Below the pieces are notes generated by a model. The model did no database searches and was not told where the DNA came from. It saw nothing but the letters and a program-made list of their open reading frames with translations. A DNA stretch of 64,000 nt from Lachnospiraceae bacterium (lineage in GTDB: Bacteria > Bacillota > Clostridia > Lachnospirales > Lachnospiraceae), in the NCBI GenBank assembly GCA_910575035.1, contig CAJTDL010000024.1, positions 1,161-65,160 on the forward strand. Reading direction: 5' to 3'. How positions within the stretch are numbered: the first letter of the stretch is position 1; the number at the start of each line of letters is the position of its first letter. Shown here piece by piece: positions 9,700-17,958 of this stretch. The position numbers and the translations under genes are program-made.

Positions 9700-10602
9700 C
9701 ATAAGCCCCAGGATTTCCATAGTATTACAGTCATAAAAATAGCCCCAGTTCATGCCATGGCGGTCACTGTTGCTAATTAGATAATCTACAATAAACATTT
9801 TGTACATGCTGTCTGCATCCATTTGATACCATTCACCTTCTGGATTTTTGCCATTTACATTGCAATATGAAATAAATCAGATCCGCTTAAAATACGGATA
9901 TCATTTGTGGTCATGCATTTGCATTTTCAGCAGTATTCCCCTTCTGACAGGGCGTCCTCGTATTTAAATGGCTTACATTGCATTTATCTGAAATGCCAGA
10001 CACTTCGACTTCTATGCGGGATTCCACAGAGCCTTTATATCCCCTTTAAATAGGTACAGGCCGTCCTTTTCACGTATCCAGCGATTGGCGTAGGTGCCGT
10101 GTATGGCCAGCTCCGGTGTATGCGCATGCCCATCAGTGTTAGGCTGGCGCCATGCAAAGCAACCTGCGCTATGGTATGGTTTAGCTTATTTTGGCGTATG
10201 TCCTCATCCGTCCAAGAAGTAGTATCTCCTTCCAGCCTTACCCAGTAATTATCCTGTAAGGATATTCCTTTGCAGGACAGCGCCATCGTTGCCGGGTAAA
10301 AAGGGTCTTGGAATTGATCCGATTTTAATAAATTTAAGATTTTCTGTGCATTTTCCCGGTCTAATGGCAAAACCCTGGATGCAAGGAAGCTTACAAAGGC
10401 GCCTTCGTTTTTTACGGGCGGCAATATTCATTTGGGAGAGGTTGTACCGCATTCCAGCTATTGGGGCAGGGGCATAATGCCTTAGCTTGCCTCCTTTCTG
10501 GTAAGGGAGCAGGGAAGGGGTTAATACCTTATAGAGCACAGTGTCAAAATGGATGCGTATTACGGGGATGTCTTTCATCATTAAGAAAAGGTTATCTGAC
10601 AT
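9700..10602 (-). pseudogene. Degraded HipA-like protein kinase gene
   Basis: Pieces of one protein can be followed through several frames. It starts MSDNLFLMMKDIPVIRIHFD. One extra A in an A6 run near 10410 shifts the frame into ASRVLPLDRENAQKILNLL and GISLQDNYWVRLEGDT. Another shift near 10120 leads to HTPELAIHGTYANRWIREK. After in-frame stops come MTTNDIRILSGSDL, MDADSMYKMFIVDYLISNSD and RHGMNWGYFYDCNTMEILG. The NSDRHGMN sequence matches the catalytic loop N-x-DRH-x-x-N of HipA-type kinases, and the SLQDNYW and sW segments are typical of clostridial HipA-like proteins. At least four lesions are present and the C-terminus is lost. The gene cannot make a full kinase. Confidence 0.75.
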
Positions 10603-10782
10603 GAAGGTTTCCTGGAGAGTATGTGAATATGTAATACCTGTAAAGCTACGCCAAGAAACCTCCTCGCAGCAGAGCTGAGGGAAATTCAGCCCTGACCTCG
10701 CAAGTTCAGTATTAGTTTGTTACACAGCAGAGCTGAGGGGAATGTACCCTGAGCCATTCAAATTGTGCCCGCACATCCGCTG

Positions 10783-10822
10783 CACTGCCCCGCCCATATT
10801 TGCAGGTATAAGCGGGGCAGTG
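10783..10822. terminator. 11-bp perfect hairpin downstream of but
   Basis: CACTGCCCCGC pairs perfectly with GCGGGGCAGTG across an 18-base loop. It lies about 110 bp beyond the stop codon of the CoA-transferase gene. No T-run follows, so a role in termination or mRNA 3' protection is only inferred. Confidence 0.4.
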
Positions 10823-10825
10823 TAC

Positions 10826-10920
10826 GGAAGCTGCTATCATTTATGGAAGCTGCTATCATTTATGGAAGCTGCTACTATTTATGAAAGCTGCTATCATTTA
10901 TGGAAGCTGCTATTATTTGC
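10826..10920. repeat. Five 19-bp tandem repeats
   Basis: GGAAGCTGCTATCATTTAT repeats five times in exact 19-bp register with one to three changes per copy. It ends 12 bp from the but stop codon. A 19-bp period cannot keep a reading frame, so it is non-coding. Confidence 0.85.
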
Positions 10921-10931
10921 GGAGGAGTGGC

Positions 10932-12272
10932 CTATTTATTGCTTCGTCTCCAGATATGCATTTTTTCTGCCTCTTTGATCAGCTCATCCCTGAAATCTGG
11001 ATGTGCTACGGAGATGATCTTCTCGCATTTTTCCCAGGCGGAAAGCCCCTTTAAGTTTACTTTGCCAAATTCGGTAACTAAGTAGTGGATGTTTGCCCGG
11101 GTGTCTGTGACGATAGAGCCTGGGTGCAAAGTTGGCAAGATCCTGGATTTTACTTCGCCATCTCTGGTTTTGAAGGTGGAGGAGCAGCAGATAAAGCTCT
11201 TTCCGCCGTTCGAGAGATAAGCGCCTAATACAAAGTCAAGCTGTCCGCCTGCGCCGCTGATGTGCTTGGTTCCAGAGGATTCTGAGCTGACCTGGCCGAA
11301 CAGGTCGATGTCCACAGCATTGTTGATAGACATAAAGTTGTCCAGAGCAGAGATGGATCGGATATCGTTGGTATAGCTTACGGGTGCGCTCAAAAGCTCT
11401 GGGTTGTCGTCTATATAATCATATAATTTCTTTGTTCCTGCCCCAAAAGCATAAGCCTGGCGGAAGCGGTCAATGGCTTTTTTGGAGCCGTTGATCTTGC
11501 CTGCCTTGGCAATGTCCACAAAGGCGTCTACATACATTTCTGTATGTACGCCCAGATCCTTCAGGTCAGATTCTGCGATTAAAGAACCAACTGCGTTTGG
11601 CATGCCGCCAATGCCAAGCTGTAAGCAGGCGCCATTGGGGATTTCTTCTACAATTAATTTTGCCACTGCCTTGTCTACGTCGGTAGCCGGGCCGCCTGCG
11701 CCTAATTCTCCAATAGGCGGGTTATCGCCTTCTACAATAAAGTCCACATTTGAAATGTGTACGCCATTTTCAAACCCCCCCAGGCAGCGCGGCATATTTT
11801 CATTGACTTCTACAATGATCTTCTTGGAAGTCTCGCATACTGCCGCTAAATGGGAAGCATTCGGGCCAAAATTAAAGAACCCATGGGAATCCATTGGGGA
11901 AACCTGGAACATAGCAACATCATCCGGGTTTTCTGACTCCCTAATATACCGTGGCAGCTCAGAATATCGGATTGGTGCGTAAAAGGAGCATCCCCTGCTG
12001 ATCATTTTCCGTTCAATCCCAGACATATGCCAGGAGTTCCAAGTGAAATGCTCCCCTGCATCCTCCCGCTCAAATACTGCCAGCGGCTTTAATAAGATCC
12101 CGCCGCGCAGATTAATATTTGTCAATTCATCCGTCCGCTTTGCTAAAGCCTTGTCCAAAGCATCCGGCGTGCCGCAGCACCATCCAAAATCCACCCAGTC
12201 TCCAGATTTGACAACCTTTACGGCTTCATTTGCTGAAACAAGCTTCTGTTGATATTCCTGTGCATAATCCAT
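10932..12272 (-). CDS. but: Butyryl-CoA:acetate CoA-transferase
   Basis: This enzyme moves CoA from butyryl-CoA to acetate, the last step of butyrate formation in many colonic Firmicutes. The 446-residue protein matches the family from end to end: SGDWVDFGW near the N-terminus, [72 protein letters not shown] (its Glu is the expected CoA-thioester-forming residue), [16 protein letters not shown] and the ending [13 protein letters not shown]. These features separate it from general acetyl-CoA hydrolases, although a 4-hydroxybutyrate CoA-transferase activity cannot be excluded. The start is fixed by GAGGAGGTATTTTGAT before the ATG. No crotonase or butyryl-CoA dehydrogenase gene is nearby, which is usual for but. 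Confidence 0.92.
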   Translation of the reverse strand: MDYAQEYQQKLVSANEAVKVVKSGDWVDFGWCCGTPDALDKALAKRTDELTNINLRGGILLKPLAVFEREDAGEHFTWNSWHMSGIERKMISRGCSFYAPIRYSELPRYIRESENPDDVAMFQVSPMDSHGFFNFGPNASHLAAVCETSKKIIVEVNENMPRCLGGFENGVHISNVDFIVEGDNPPIGELGAGGPATDVDKAVAKLIVEEIPNGACLQLGIGGMPNAVGSLIAESDLKDLGVHTEMYVDAFVDIAKAGKINGSKKAIDRFRQAYAFGAGTKKLYDYIDDNPELLSAPVSYTNDIRSISALDNFMSINNAVDIDLFGQVSSESSGTKHISGAGGQLDFVLGAYLSNGGKSFICCSSTFKTRDGEVKSRILPTLHPGSIVTDTRANIHYLVTEFGKVNLKGLSAWEKCEKIISVAHPDFRDELIKEAEKMHIWRRSNK

Positions 12273-12548
12273 ATCAAAATACCTCCTCGCATTATTTTCT
12301 TGCAGCCTGCACAGTATATGCCCTCATTCTACTGGGAGGCCAAGCGCCAGGGGCGCTGTCTGGCAGCAATCGTGACAGTATGCAGATAGGTTCTGCGCAG
12401 GCTTGATGGATAATTGCAAAAATCTTATTGGTTAACAGCACATCTGCTAAAAAGGATTCAGCTTCTGCGCCAGCATCATATTTATGTAACATATAGTAGC
12501 ACTTTTTTCCTTTGGAATCAATAAGGGATAAATGTTGGGTTTCTCATC

Positions 12549-12690
12549 TATACCCTCTGTGCCCCCATATTGCAGGCCCTTTCAGGGCGGGGGAACAGCT
12601 TCGCTGATGCATAAGGTATACCCTCTGGGGCACCCCGTAATCCATGCCCTTTCAGGGCGGGGAAACAGCTTCACTGTTTCATAAGGTATA
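12549..12690 (-). repeat. Dispersed hairpin repeat, family B (two units)
   Basis: Two tandem units of 68-74 bp lie between the MarR gene and but. Read on the minus strand they run ATACCTTATG..., a GAAACAG/CTGTTTC hairpin, GCCCTGAAAGGGC, and GGGGTGCCCCAGAGGGTAT. The unit nearer but is diverged (GCATCAGCGAAGCTGTTCC). The same unit occurs at 30275-30440 and 54697-54770. For about 480 bp around it (12273-12754) no credible gene is seen. Confidence 0.85.
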
Positions 12691-12754
12691 AAATGGATAA
12701 CTTAATATCTTCTGGCAATACATATTTTTATCAATAGCACAATTACAGTGAACC

Positions 12755-13210
12755 TTATTTTTCCTTTACATATCCCATAAAAAATTCCTTCAGATTCTGC
12801 AGTGCATGGATTAATACTTCCGTCTGCTTTTCATCTATTCCCTGCAATGTGGCCTGGATCATTTTTTCATGGAACTGCTCATGATGGTAATGGGCTTTTT
12901 TCCCCTTCCGGGTCAGGGAAATCAGCACGACCCGGCGGTCTTCTTCACTGCGCATGCGGTTTACATATCCTTTTTTTACCAGGCTGTTGATGGCAATGGT
13001 TAAAGTCCCCACTGTGACAGACAGCAATTTCGCCACGGTAGACATGCTCTTGGCTTCATTTTTCCCGATGGCCTCAATAATGTGCATGTCATTGTTGGAA
13101 ATGTCTTTAAATTCATCCGTGATAATGGCTTTTTCCTCTATCTGCATAATATCGTTAAAAAGTTTTACTAAGATTTCGTTGAGGGTAGCATAACTATCCA
13201 CAAAGAACAC
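12755..13210 (-). CDS. MarR-family transcriptional regulator, FabT-like
   Basis: A 151-residue winged-helix DNA-binding protein. The recognition part is STVAKLLSVTVGTLTIAINSL, and the wing is RMRSEEDRRVVLISLTRKG. Flanking helices form the dimer interface. The opening segment LNEILVKLFNDIMQIEEKA and the SNNDMHIIEAIG motif resemble the FabT-type regulator that heads fatty-acid synthesis operons in clostridia and streptococci. No fab genes lie nearby here, so the FabT assignment is inference. The start is supported by AGGAGGTGTTCTTTG on the minus strand before the ATG. Confidence 0.82.
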   Translation of the reverse strand: MFFVDSYATLNEILVKLFNDIMQIEEKAIITDEFKDISNNDMHIIEAIGKNEAKSMSTVAKLLSVTVGTLTIAINSLVKKGYVNRMRSEEDRRVVLISLTRKGKKAHYHHEQFHEKMIQATLQGIDEKQTEVLIHALQNLKEFFMGYVKEK

Positions 13211-13279
13211 CTCCTGTCAGTACATAATTGCTGTATTCCCATTGCCCTTCAGCTGTTTGGCAGATTGCAGGCGACGCCC

Positions 13280-13978
13280 CTACTTGCCTGGTATCATGCG
13301 GATGATCCTGCCGGCAAATTCATTGAAGTTCTGCGTCTGTAAGATAACTTTTCCTGGCCCTGTAAGCCTTGTCAGAAACAGGCCTTCCCCTCCAAAGAAG
13401 ATATTTTTCAGCCCTTTTACTGTCTCAACTTCGTATTTTACGGATTTTTCAAATGCAACGACATTTCCGGTATCAACCTTAATGACTTCACCTGGCGCTA
13501 AATCCTTTTCCACCTTATTCCCATCTATTTCCAAAAATACCATGCCTTTGCCGGAAATATCCTGCAGGATAAAGCCTTCCCCGCCGAAAAAGCCTGTGGA
13601 AAGCTTCTTGGTCAGGGCAACGCTGAGGGTTACGCTGTCTTCAGCACAGAGGAATGCCCCTTTCTGGCAGATCAGCCCGCCGGACGCTCCTATGCCATCC
13701 AGCGCGCCAATATTGACAGGAAGGACTTCCCCGGCTACGGTGGAGGCAAAAGCGATCATGGATCCTGCTCGCTCTGCCTGATAGGTTGCCATAAACAGGG
13801 ATTCTCCGGAGAACATCCTGCCGATGCTCTTTCCAAACCCGCCCTTCATATTTGAAGACATGGAAACCCCTTCTGACATCCAGGACATTCCCCCAGACTG
13901 TGTATACATAGTCTCGCCAGGCGCGTCAAAAACAACTTCTACAGCTGGCATAGTGTCGCCTAAAATTCGATATCTCAT
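13280..13978 (-). CDS. AIM24 / TIGR00266 family protein
   Basis: A 232-residue soluble protein of the AIM24 family (beta-sandwich trimer in known structures; biochemical role unsettled). Family features are the opening MRYRILGDTMPAVEV, QSGGMSWMS, repeated FFGGEGFILQDISG / FFGGEGLFLTRLTGPG segments, and LDPGEV-like LAPGEVIKVDTGNVVAF. Length is normal. The ATG follows AAAGGAGCGTGTATT on the minus strand. It lies 69 bp upstream of the MarR gene in the same direction, so the two could be cotranscribed. The intergenic region 13979-14232 holds only AT-rich divergent promoter DNA. Confidence 0.88.
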   Translation of the reverse strand: MRYRILGDTMPAVEVVFDAPGETMYTQSGGMSWMSEGVSMSSNMKGGFGKSIGRMFSGESLFMATYQAERAGSMIAFASTVAGEVLPVNIGALDGIGASGGLICQKGAFLCAEDSVTLSVALTKKLSTGFFGGEGFILQDISGKGMVFLEIDGNKVEKDLAPGEVIKVDTGNVVAFEKSVKYEVETVKGLKNIFFGGEGLFLTRLTGPGKVILQTQNFNEFAGRIIRMIPGK

Positions 13979-14232
13979 AATACACGCTCCTTTATCTTAA
14001 TTATCATAGAAAATGTTTTAAAATACACTGGAAATAAATTCCTGCCGTTCCATTATAATATATTTTACCCGTTTCTGCCATACTTCAAGACAAAAGTTTA
14101 CAATTAAATACGAAGGAAAAATAACTTTATTGAAAATTTTAAATAATTATCTGGTATTTTCTCTGCTTTTCTGTTAGAATAGGGATAACTATGCAACATA
14201 CACCAGTATGTGATGGAAAAGGAGTGTTGATT

Positions 14233-15135
14233 ATGGCAGAGACAATGGAAGATTACAAGGACGAACTGGAGAATTCTTTCCGTGAGATCAAGGAAGGTGA
14301 CATTATTCCAGGAACCGTGATTGGTGTCAGTGAAGAGGAAGTGACGCTGGATTTAAAATATTATACCCAAGGGATTGTCAAGGCAGAGGATTGGAGCAAT
14401 GACCCCAATTTCCATATCATGGAGGATGTGCATCCTGGGGATGTGGTTAAGGCAACTGTTAAGAAGACAGATGATGGCAACGGCAATATCCTTTTGTCCA
14501 AGAAGGAAGCCAATGACGTGCTTGTCTGGGAAAAATTAAATGAATATTTAGAGGAAAAGACAGAGCTTACCGTAAAGATCACAGGCATTGTGCCCAGCGG
14601 CGTGGTAGCTTACTTAGAAGGCATCCGCGGCTTTATCCCGGCGTCCCAGTTAGCCCTTTCCTATGTGGAAGTGACAGATGAGTGGCTGGGCAAAGAGGTA
14701 ACCGTTCGGGTTATCACAGTGGATGAGTCCAAGAAGAAATTAGTGCTTTCTGCAAAGGTAGTCTTAAGGGAGCGCCAGCAGGAAGAGCGTGACCGCAAGA
14801 TTGCCATGATGGCGCCGGGCACAGTCATGGAAGGAACCGTAGAATCCCTCATGCCTTATGGCGCATTTGTGGATTTAGGCGATGGTATTAGCGGCCTGGT
14901 ACATATTTCGCAGATTTCCCACCGCCGGATTGGAAAGCCCTCTGAGGTATTAGAACAGGGCCAGAAGGTTAAGGTAAAGGTACTGAACACTAATGACAAC
15001 AAGGTAAGCCTCAGCATGAAGGCACTGGAAGAAGAAATGGTAGACACATACAAGCCAAGGGAAGTGGAGGAGTATGTATCCCATGAAAATGCTTCTACCA
15101 GGCTGGGAGATTTGCTTTCCAAGATCAAATTATAA
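14233..15135 (+). CDS. S1 RNA-binding domain protein (ribosomal protein S1 homologue)
   Basis: A 300-residue protein with three S1 OB-fold domains at about residues 18-90, 105-180 and 195-265. The third is the most canonical (GTVESLMPYGAFVDLGDGISGLVHISQ, given here in part by PYGAFVDLGDG). The first two resemble the N-terminal ribosome-binding repeats of S1. Gram-positive S1 proteins usually carry four domains, so this is a short version. It probably binds mRNA on the ribosome. An upstream ATG at 14191 is in frame, but AAAGGAGTGTTGATT precedes the ATG at 14233, which is chosen. Confidence 0.88.
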   Translation: MAETMEDYKDELENSFREIKEGDIIPGTVIGVSEEEVTLDLKYYTQGIVKAEDWSNDPNFHIMEDVHPGDVVKATVKKTDDGNGNILLSKKEANDVLVWEKLNEYLEEKTELTVKITGIVPSGVVAYLEGIRGFIPASQLALSYVEVTDEWLGKEVTVRVITVDESKKKLVLSAKVVLRERQQEERDRKIAMMAPGTVMEGTVESLMPYGAFVDLGDGISGLVHISQISHRRIGKPSEVLEQGQKVKVKVLNTNDNKVSLSMKALEEEMVDTYKPREVEEYVSHENASTRLGDLLSKIKL

Positions 15136-15182
15136 TACATAGGCAGGAAGGCATAGGACAATTACGGAAGGAGCCATGATAC

Positions 15183-15962
15183 ATGAGAGTGAATGCGATA
15201 CAGGGCATGGATGGCGCTGGCGCCCAGAGCAATGCGCAGGCCGTAGGCGCAGGGGAGGATTTTTCCTCTTACCTGCCAACAACCGCTTCCTTGGATCAGA
15301 TTTTCGAAGAGGCATCCCGAACCTATAATGTGCCCAAAAATTTAATAAAAGCCATAGCCAAGGCAGAGTCCGATTTCAACCCCAACGCCACATCAGGAGC
15401 CGGGGCGCAGGGAATCATGCAGCTTATGCCGGCGACAGCCAGGGAGTTGGGCGTTACTGACGCTTATGACCCCTACCAGAACATTATGGGCGGCACCAAG
15501 TATATCAGCCAGATGCTGGCAAAGTACGATGGGAATATCACCCTCGCCCTTGCCGCTTATAACGCTGGCAGCAATAATGTGGCAAAATATGGCGGCGTCC
15601 CCCCTTTTAAGGAGACGCAGAATTATGTAGTAAAAGTAACCCAATATATGAATGACGGAGTAAATGCCCCCAATGCTTCCTACACGGTAAATGCCAGTGC
15701 AGGGTCATCAGAAGCCCAGAATACAGAAGGTACAGGGTCAAATATGGTGGCAGCATCCTTGGAAGAAGCCGAGGAGAACTATTTCCATGATATTTTGGAG
15801 CAGCTTTTCTCCTATGAGGATTACCTTCATTTTATAGACTTATATACAAAGGTACAGGAAGCCCAGGAGGAAAAAGAGGAGAAGGAGCAAAAATCAGATT
15901 CCTATTATGCTTACCAGGGCTTTAAGTACAGCCCTGTCTCCCTCAATCTGACAGGAGTTTAA
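15183..15962 (+). CDS. Lytic transglycosylase (SLT domain)
   Basis: A 259-residue protein with a Slt70-type catalytic domain at about residues 37-155. It has KAIAKAESDFNPNATSGAG with the catalytic Glu, then QGIMQLMPATARELGV and LALAAYNAGSNNVAKYGG. Such enzymes cleave peptidoglycan glycan strands to anhydro-muropeptides. No N-terminal signal peptide is visible, as in several clostridial homologues linked to flagella or envelope assembly, so the export route is unclear. The C-terminal third is acidic and low-complexity (EEKEEKEQKSDS). It lies 47 bp after the S1 gene, probably in one transcript. Confidence 0.85.
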   Translation: MRVNAIQGMDGAGAQSNAQAVGAGEDFSSYLPTTASLDQIFEEASRTYNVPKNLIKAIAKAESDFNPNATSGAGAQGIMQLMPATARELGVTDAYDPYQNIMGGTKYISQMLAKYDGNITLALAAYNAGSNNVAKYGGVPPFKETQNYVVKVTQYMNDGVNAPNASYTVNASAGSSEAQNTEGTGSNMVAASLEEAEENYFHDILEQLFSYEDYLHFIDLYTKVQEAQEEKEEKEQKSDSYYAYQGFKYSPVSLNLTGV

Positions 15963-16004
15963 GAAATGCTGTTTTGCACGCCATTATGATATGCATTTAT
16001 TGTT

Positions 16005-16062
16005 CCGGCGGTTAGATATTGAGTCTTCCTCTTGCAGGAGCCACTTAATATTTAACCGCCGG
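16005..16062 (+). promoter_or_regulatory. Long hairpin in the dut leader
   Basis: CCGGCGGTTAGATATT (16005-16020) pairs with AATATTTAACCGCCGG (16047-16062), 16 bp with one G-U pair and a 26-base loop. No T-run follows. It ends 23 bp before the dUTPase ATG and close to its RBS, so it may terminate, attenuate or stabilise the message. The role is inferred. Confidence 0.5.
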
Positions 16063-16085
16063 AGCCGTTTGGACTGGAGAAGAAA

Positions 16086-16520
16086 ATGGAAAAAATTAAG
16101 ATAAAATATTTTACCCAGGAGATAGAGAAACTGGCTTATATTGACGGAAAATCCGACTGGATCGACCTGAGGGCAAGCGAGACAGTGGAAATGAAAGCTG
16201 GAGATTTCCGTTTGATTCCCCTTGGGGTAGCCATGGAACTGCCCAAAGGCTATGAAGCCCATGTGGTACCCAGAAGCTCTACATTTAAAAATTATGGCCT
16301 GCTGCAGGTAAATAGCTGTGGGGTCATTGACGGCAGCTACTGCGGCAATGAGGATATGTGGAAAATGCCGGTATATGCTACCAGGGATACGGTAGTCCAC
16401 AAAAATGACAGAATCTGCCAGTTTCGCATCATGCAAAACCAGCCAGCTATTGTATTTGAAGAAACCGCTGCTCTGGACAATAAGAATCGGGGCGGATTTG
16501 GGACGACAGGCATTTCCTGA
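16086..16520 (+). CDS. dut: dUTP diphosphatase (dUTPase)
   Basis: The enzyme hydrolyses dUTP to dUMP and pyrophosphate, keeping uracil out of DNA and supplying dUMP for thymidylate synthesis. All five trimeric-dUTPase motifs can be placed in 144 residues: the N-terminal DLRASETVEM, the PRSS motif (VPRSSTFKNYGL), GVIDGSYCGNEDMW with the catalytic Asp, the R-I-C-QFRIM segment, and the C-terminal P-loop-like arm RGGFGTTG. Motif 3 is slightly unusual, with YCGNEDMW in place of YRGE-type residues, as in some clostridial and phage forms. The start has GGAGAAGAAA upstream. Confidence 0.9.
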   Translation: MEKIKIKYFTQEIEKLAYIDGKSDWIDLRASETVEMKAGDFRLIPLGVAMELPKGYEAHVVPRSSTFKNYGLLQVNSCGVIDGSYCGNEDMWKMPVYATRDTVVHKNDRICQFRIMQNQPAIVFEETAALDNKNRGGFGTTGIS

Positions 16521-16680
16521 AAGGGCACATTGGGAAAATTTTTGGTGTGGCACCATAAAAGTCCGTCAACTTGTACAAAAAACTTCTGAAATTTCGTCAC
16601 ATTGCCCAAAGCCCTAAACCATACTATCTATTCTTGTAAATTATAACAAGAATCTCCTGCCTTTTTTGTACACTTCACAG

Positions 16681-16710
16681 ATGACAATTTCCCTAAAAAT
16701 CTGTTAAGAT
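16681..16710 (+). promoter_or_regulatory. Probable sigma-A promoter of the ABC ATPase gene
   Basis: ATGACA and TAAGAT are separated by 18 bp. They lie 42 bp before the ATPase start codon, whose RBS is AGAAGGAGGAAATAGGAA. Confidence 0.5.
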
Positions 16711-16751
16711 AACCACTGTAAGGGTATACAAATAGAAGGAGGAAATAGGAA

Positions 16752-17864
16752 ATGGCAAGTTTATCATTAAAGAACATTTGTAAAGTTTATCCCAATGGGT
16801 TTGAAGCAGTAAAAAATTTTAATTTGGAAATTGCAGATAAAGAATTTATTATTTTCGTAGGGCCTTCTGGATGTGGAAAATCCACAACACTCCGTATGGT
16901 AGCAGGCTTGGAAGAAATTTCTTCTGGTGAGCTTTCTATCGACGGCAGGGTAGTAAACGACGTAGAGCCCAAGGACAGGGATATCGCAATGGTATTCCAG
17001 AACTATGCATTGTATCCCCATATGACCGTATTTGACAATATGGCATTTGGCTTAAAGTTAAGGAAGGTTCCAAAGGATGAGATCCGCAAAAAGGTGGAAG
17101 AGGCTGCTAAGATCCTTGACCTGGATAAATTATTAGACCGTAAGCCGAAGGCTTTGTCTGGTGGGCAGAGGCAGCGTGTGGCTATGGGCCGTGCTATCGT
17201 GCGTGAACCCAAGGTATTCCTGATGGATGAGCCATTATCCAATTTGGATGCGAAATTGCGTGTACAGATGCGTGCTGAGATTTCCGCATTGCATCAGAGG
17301 CTGGGGGCTACGATCATCTATGTAACCCATGACCAGACAGAGGCTATGACACTGGGAACTAGGATCGTGGTATTGAAGGATGGCGTTACCATGCAGATCG
17401 ACTCCCCACAGAAGCTGTACAATGAGCCGAATAACTTGTTTGTTGCAGGGTTTATCGGATCCCCACAGATGAACTTCCTGGATGCAAAATGTGTTGTGGA
17501 AGGGGATAAGGTATCCTTGAAGTTTGCAGAAAACACCATTGTTCTGCCGCCGGCAAAGGGCAAGAAGCTGATCAATGGCAAATATAATGGCAAGACGGTT
17601 GTACTTGGTATCCGCCCAGAGGATATTGATGATGCCCCGGCAATTCTTGAAGCCCGCAAAGACAGTACTTTCAATACAAAGGTTACCGGATACGAGCTGC
17701 TTGGATCAGAAGTATTGCTGTATTATACTGTAAGCGGCACCACAATGACAGCTAAGGTAGATTCCAGGACGCCTGCCCGTTTAGGCGATTCCATCCGTTT
17801 GGCTATGGATGTGGAAAAGATTCACGTATTTGATAAAGAAACAGAATTGACAATTACACATTAA
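16752..17864 (+). CDS. ugpC: Multi-sugar ABC transporter ATPase (UgpC/MsmK/MalK type)
   Basis: The ATPase energises carbohydrate importers at the inner face of the membrane. Residues 1-235 are the nucleotide-binding domain: GPSGCGKST (Walker A), the Q-loop in MVFQNYALYPHMTV, the LSGGQRQRVAMGRAIVREP signature, and FLMDEPLSNLDA (Walker B). Residues 240-370 form the MalK-type OB-fold regulatory domain, with the IRPEDI motif. Length 370 is typical. The gene stands alone with no permeases beside it. In Firmicutes such an orphan MsmK-type ATPase often serves several permease sets, so it could power the permeases at 60.9-63.0 kb (inference). Confidence 0.93.
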   Translation: MASLSLKNICKVYPNGFEAVKNFNLEIADKEFIIFVGPSGCGKSTTLRMVAGLEEISSGELSIDGRVVNDVEPKDRDIAMVFQNYALYPHMTVFDNMAFGLKLRKVPKDEIRKKVEEAAKILDLDKLLDRKPKALSGGQRQRVAMGRAIVREPKVFLMDEPLSNLDAKLRVQMRAEISALHQRLGATIIYVTHDQTEAMTLGTRIVVLKDGVTMQIDSPQKLYNEPNNLFVAGFIGSPQMNFLDAKCVVEGDKVSLKFAENTIVLPPAKGKKLINGKYNGKTVVLGIRPEDIDDAPAILEARKDSTFNTKVTGYELLGSEVLLYYTVSGTTMTAKVDSRTPARLGDSIRLAMDVEKIHVFDKETELTITH

Positions 17865-17892
17865 TTGGTTAATATAATTGCATAGCACAGAT

Positions 17893-17935
17893 TTACGGAA
17901 GCGACGCAGAAATGTGTTGCTTCCGTTATTCTTTT
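17893..17935 (+). terminator. Rho-independent terminator after ugpC
   Basis: ACGGAAGC pairs with GCTTCCGT across a short internal loop, followed by TATTCTTTTTAT. Confidence 0.75.
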
Positions 17936-17958
17936 TATACAACAAGTGAGGAGTCGGA

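Noticed and set aside
9600-9734. N-terminal extension of the GtrA protein
   Set aside because: It is an out-of-frame reading of the decayed HipA-like gene, and the GtrA fold and RBS begin at 9599.
10742-11085. Plus-strand ORFs through the 19-bp tandem array
   Set aside because: A 19-bp period shifts frame at each unit, and the frames run antisense into but.
12292-12492. 66-residue minus-strand ORF upstream of but
   Set aside because: No family, no convincing RBS, atypical composition. It overlaps the leader of but and looks like chance.
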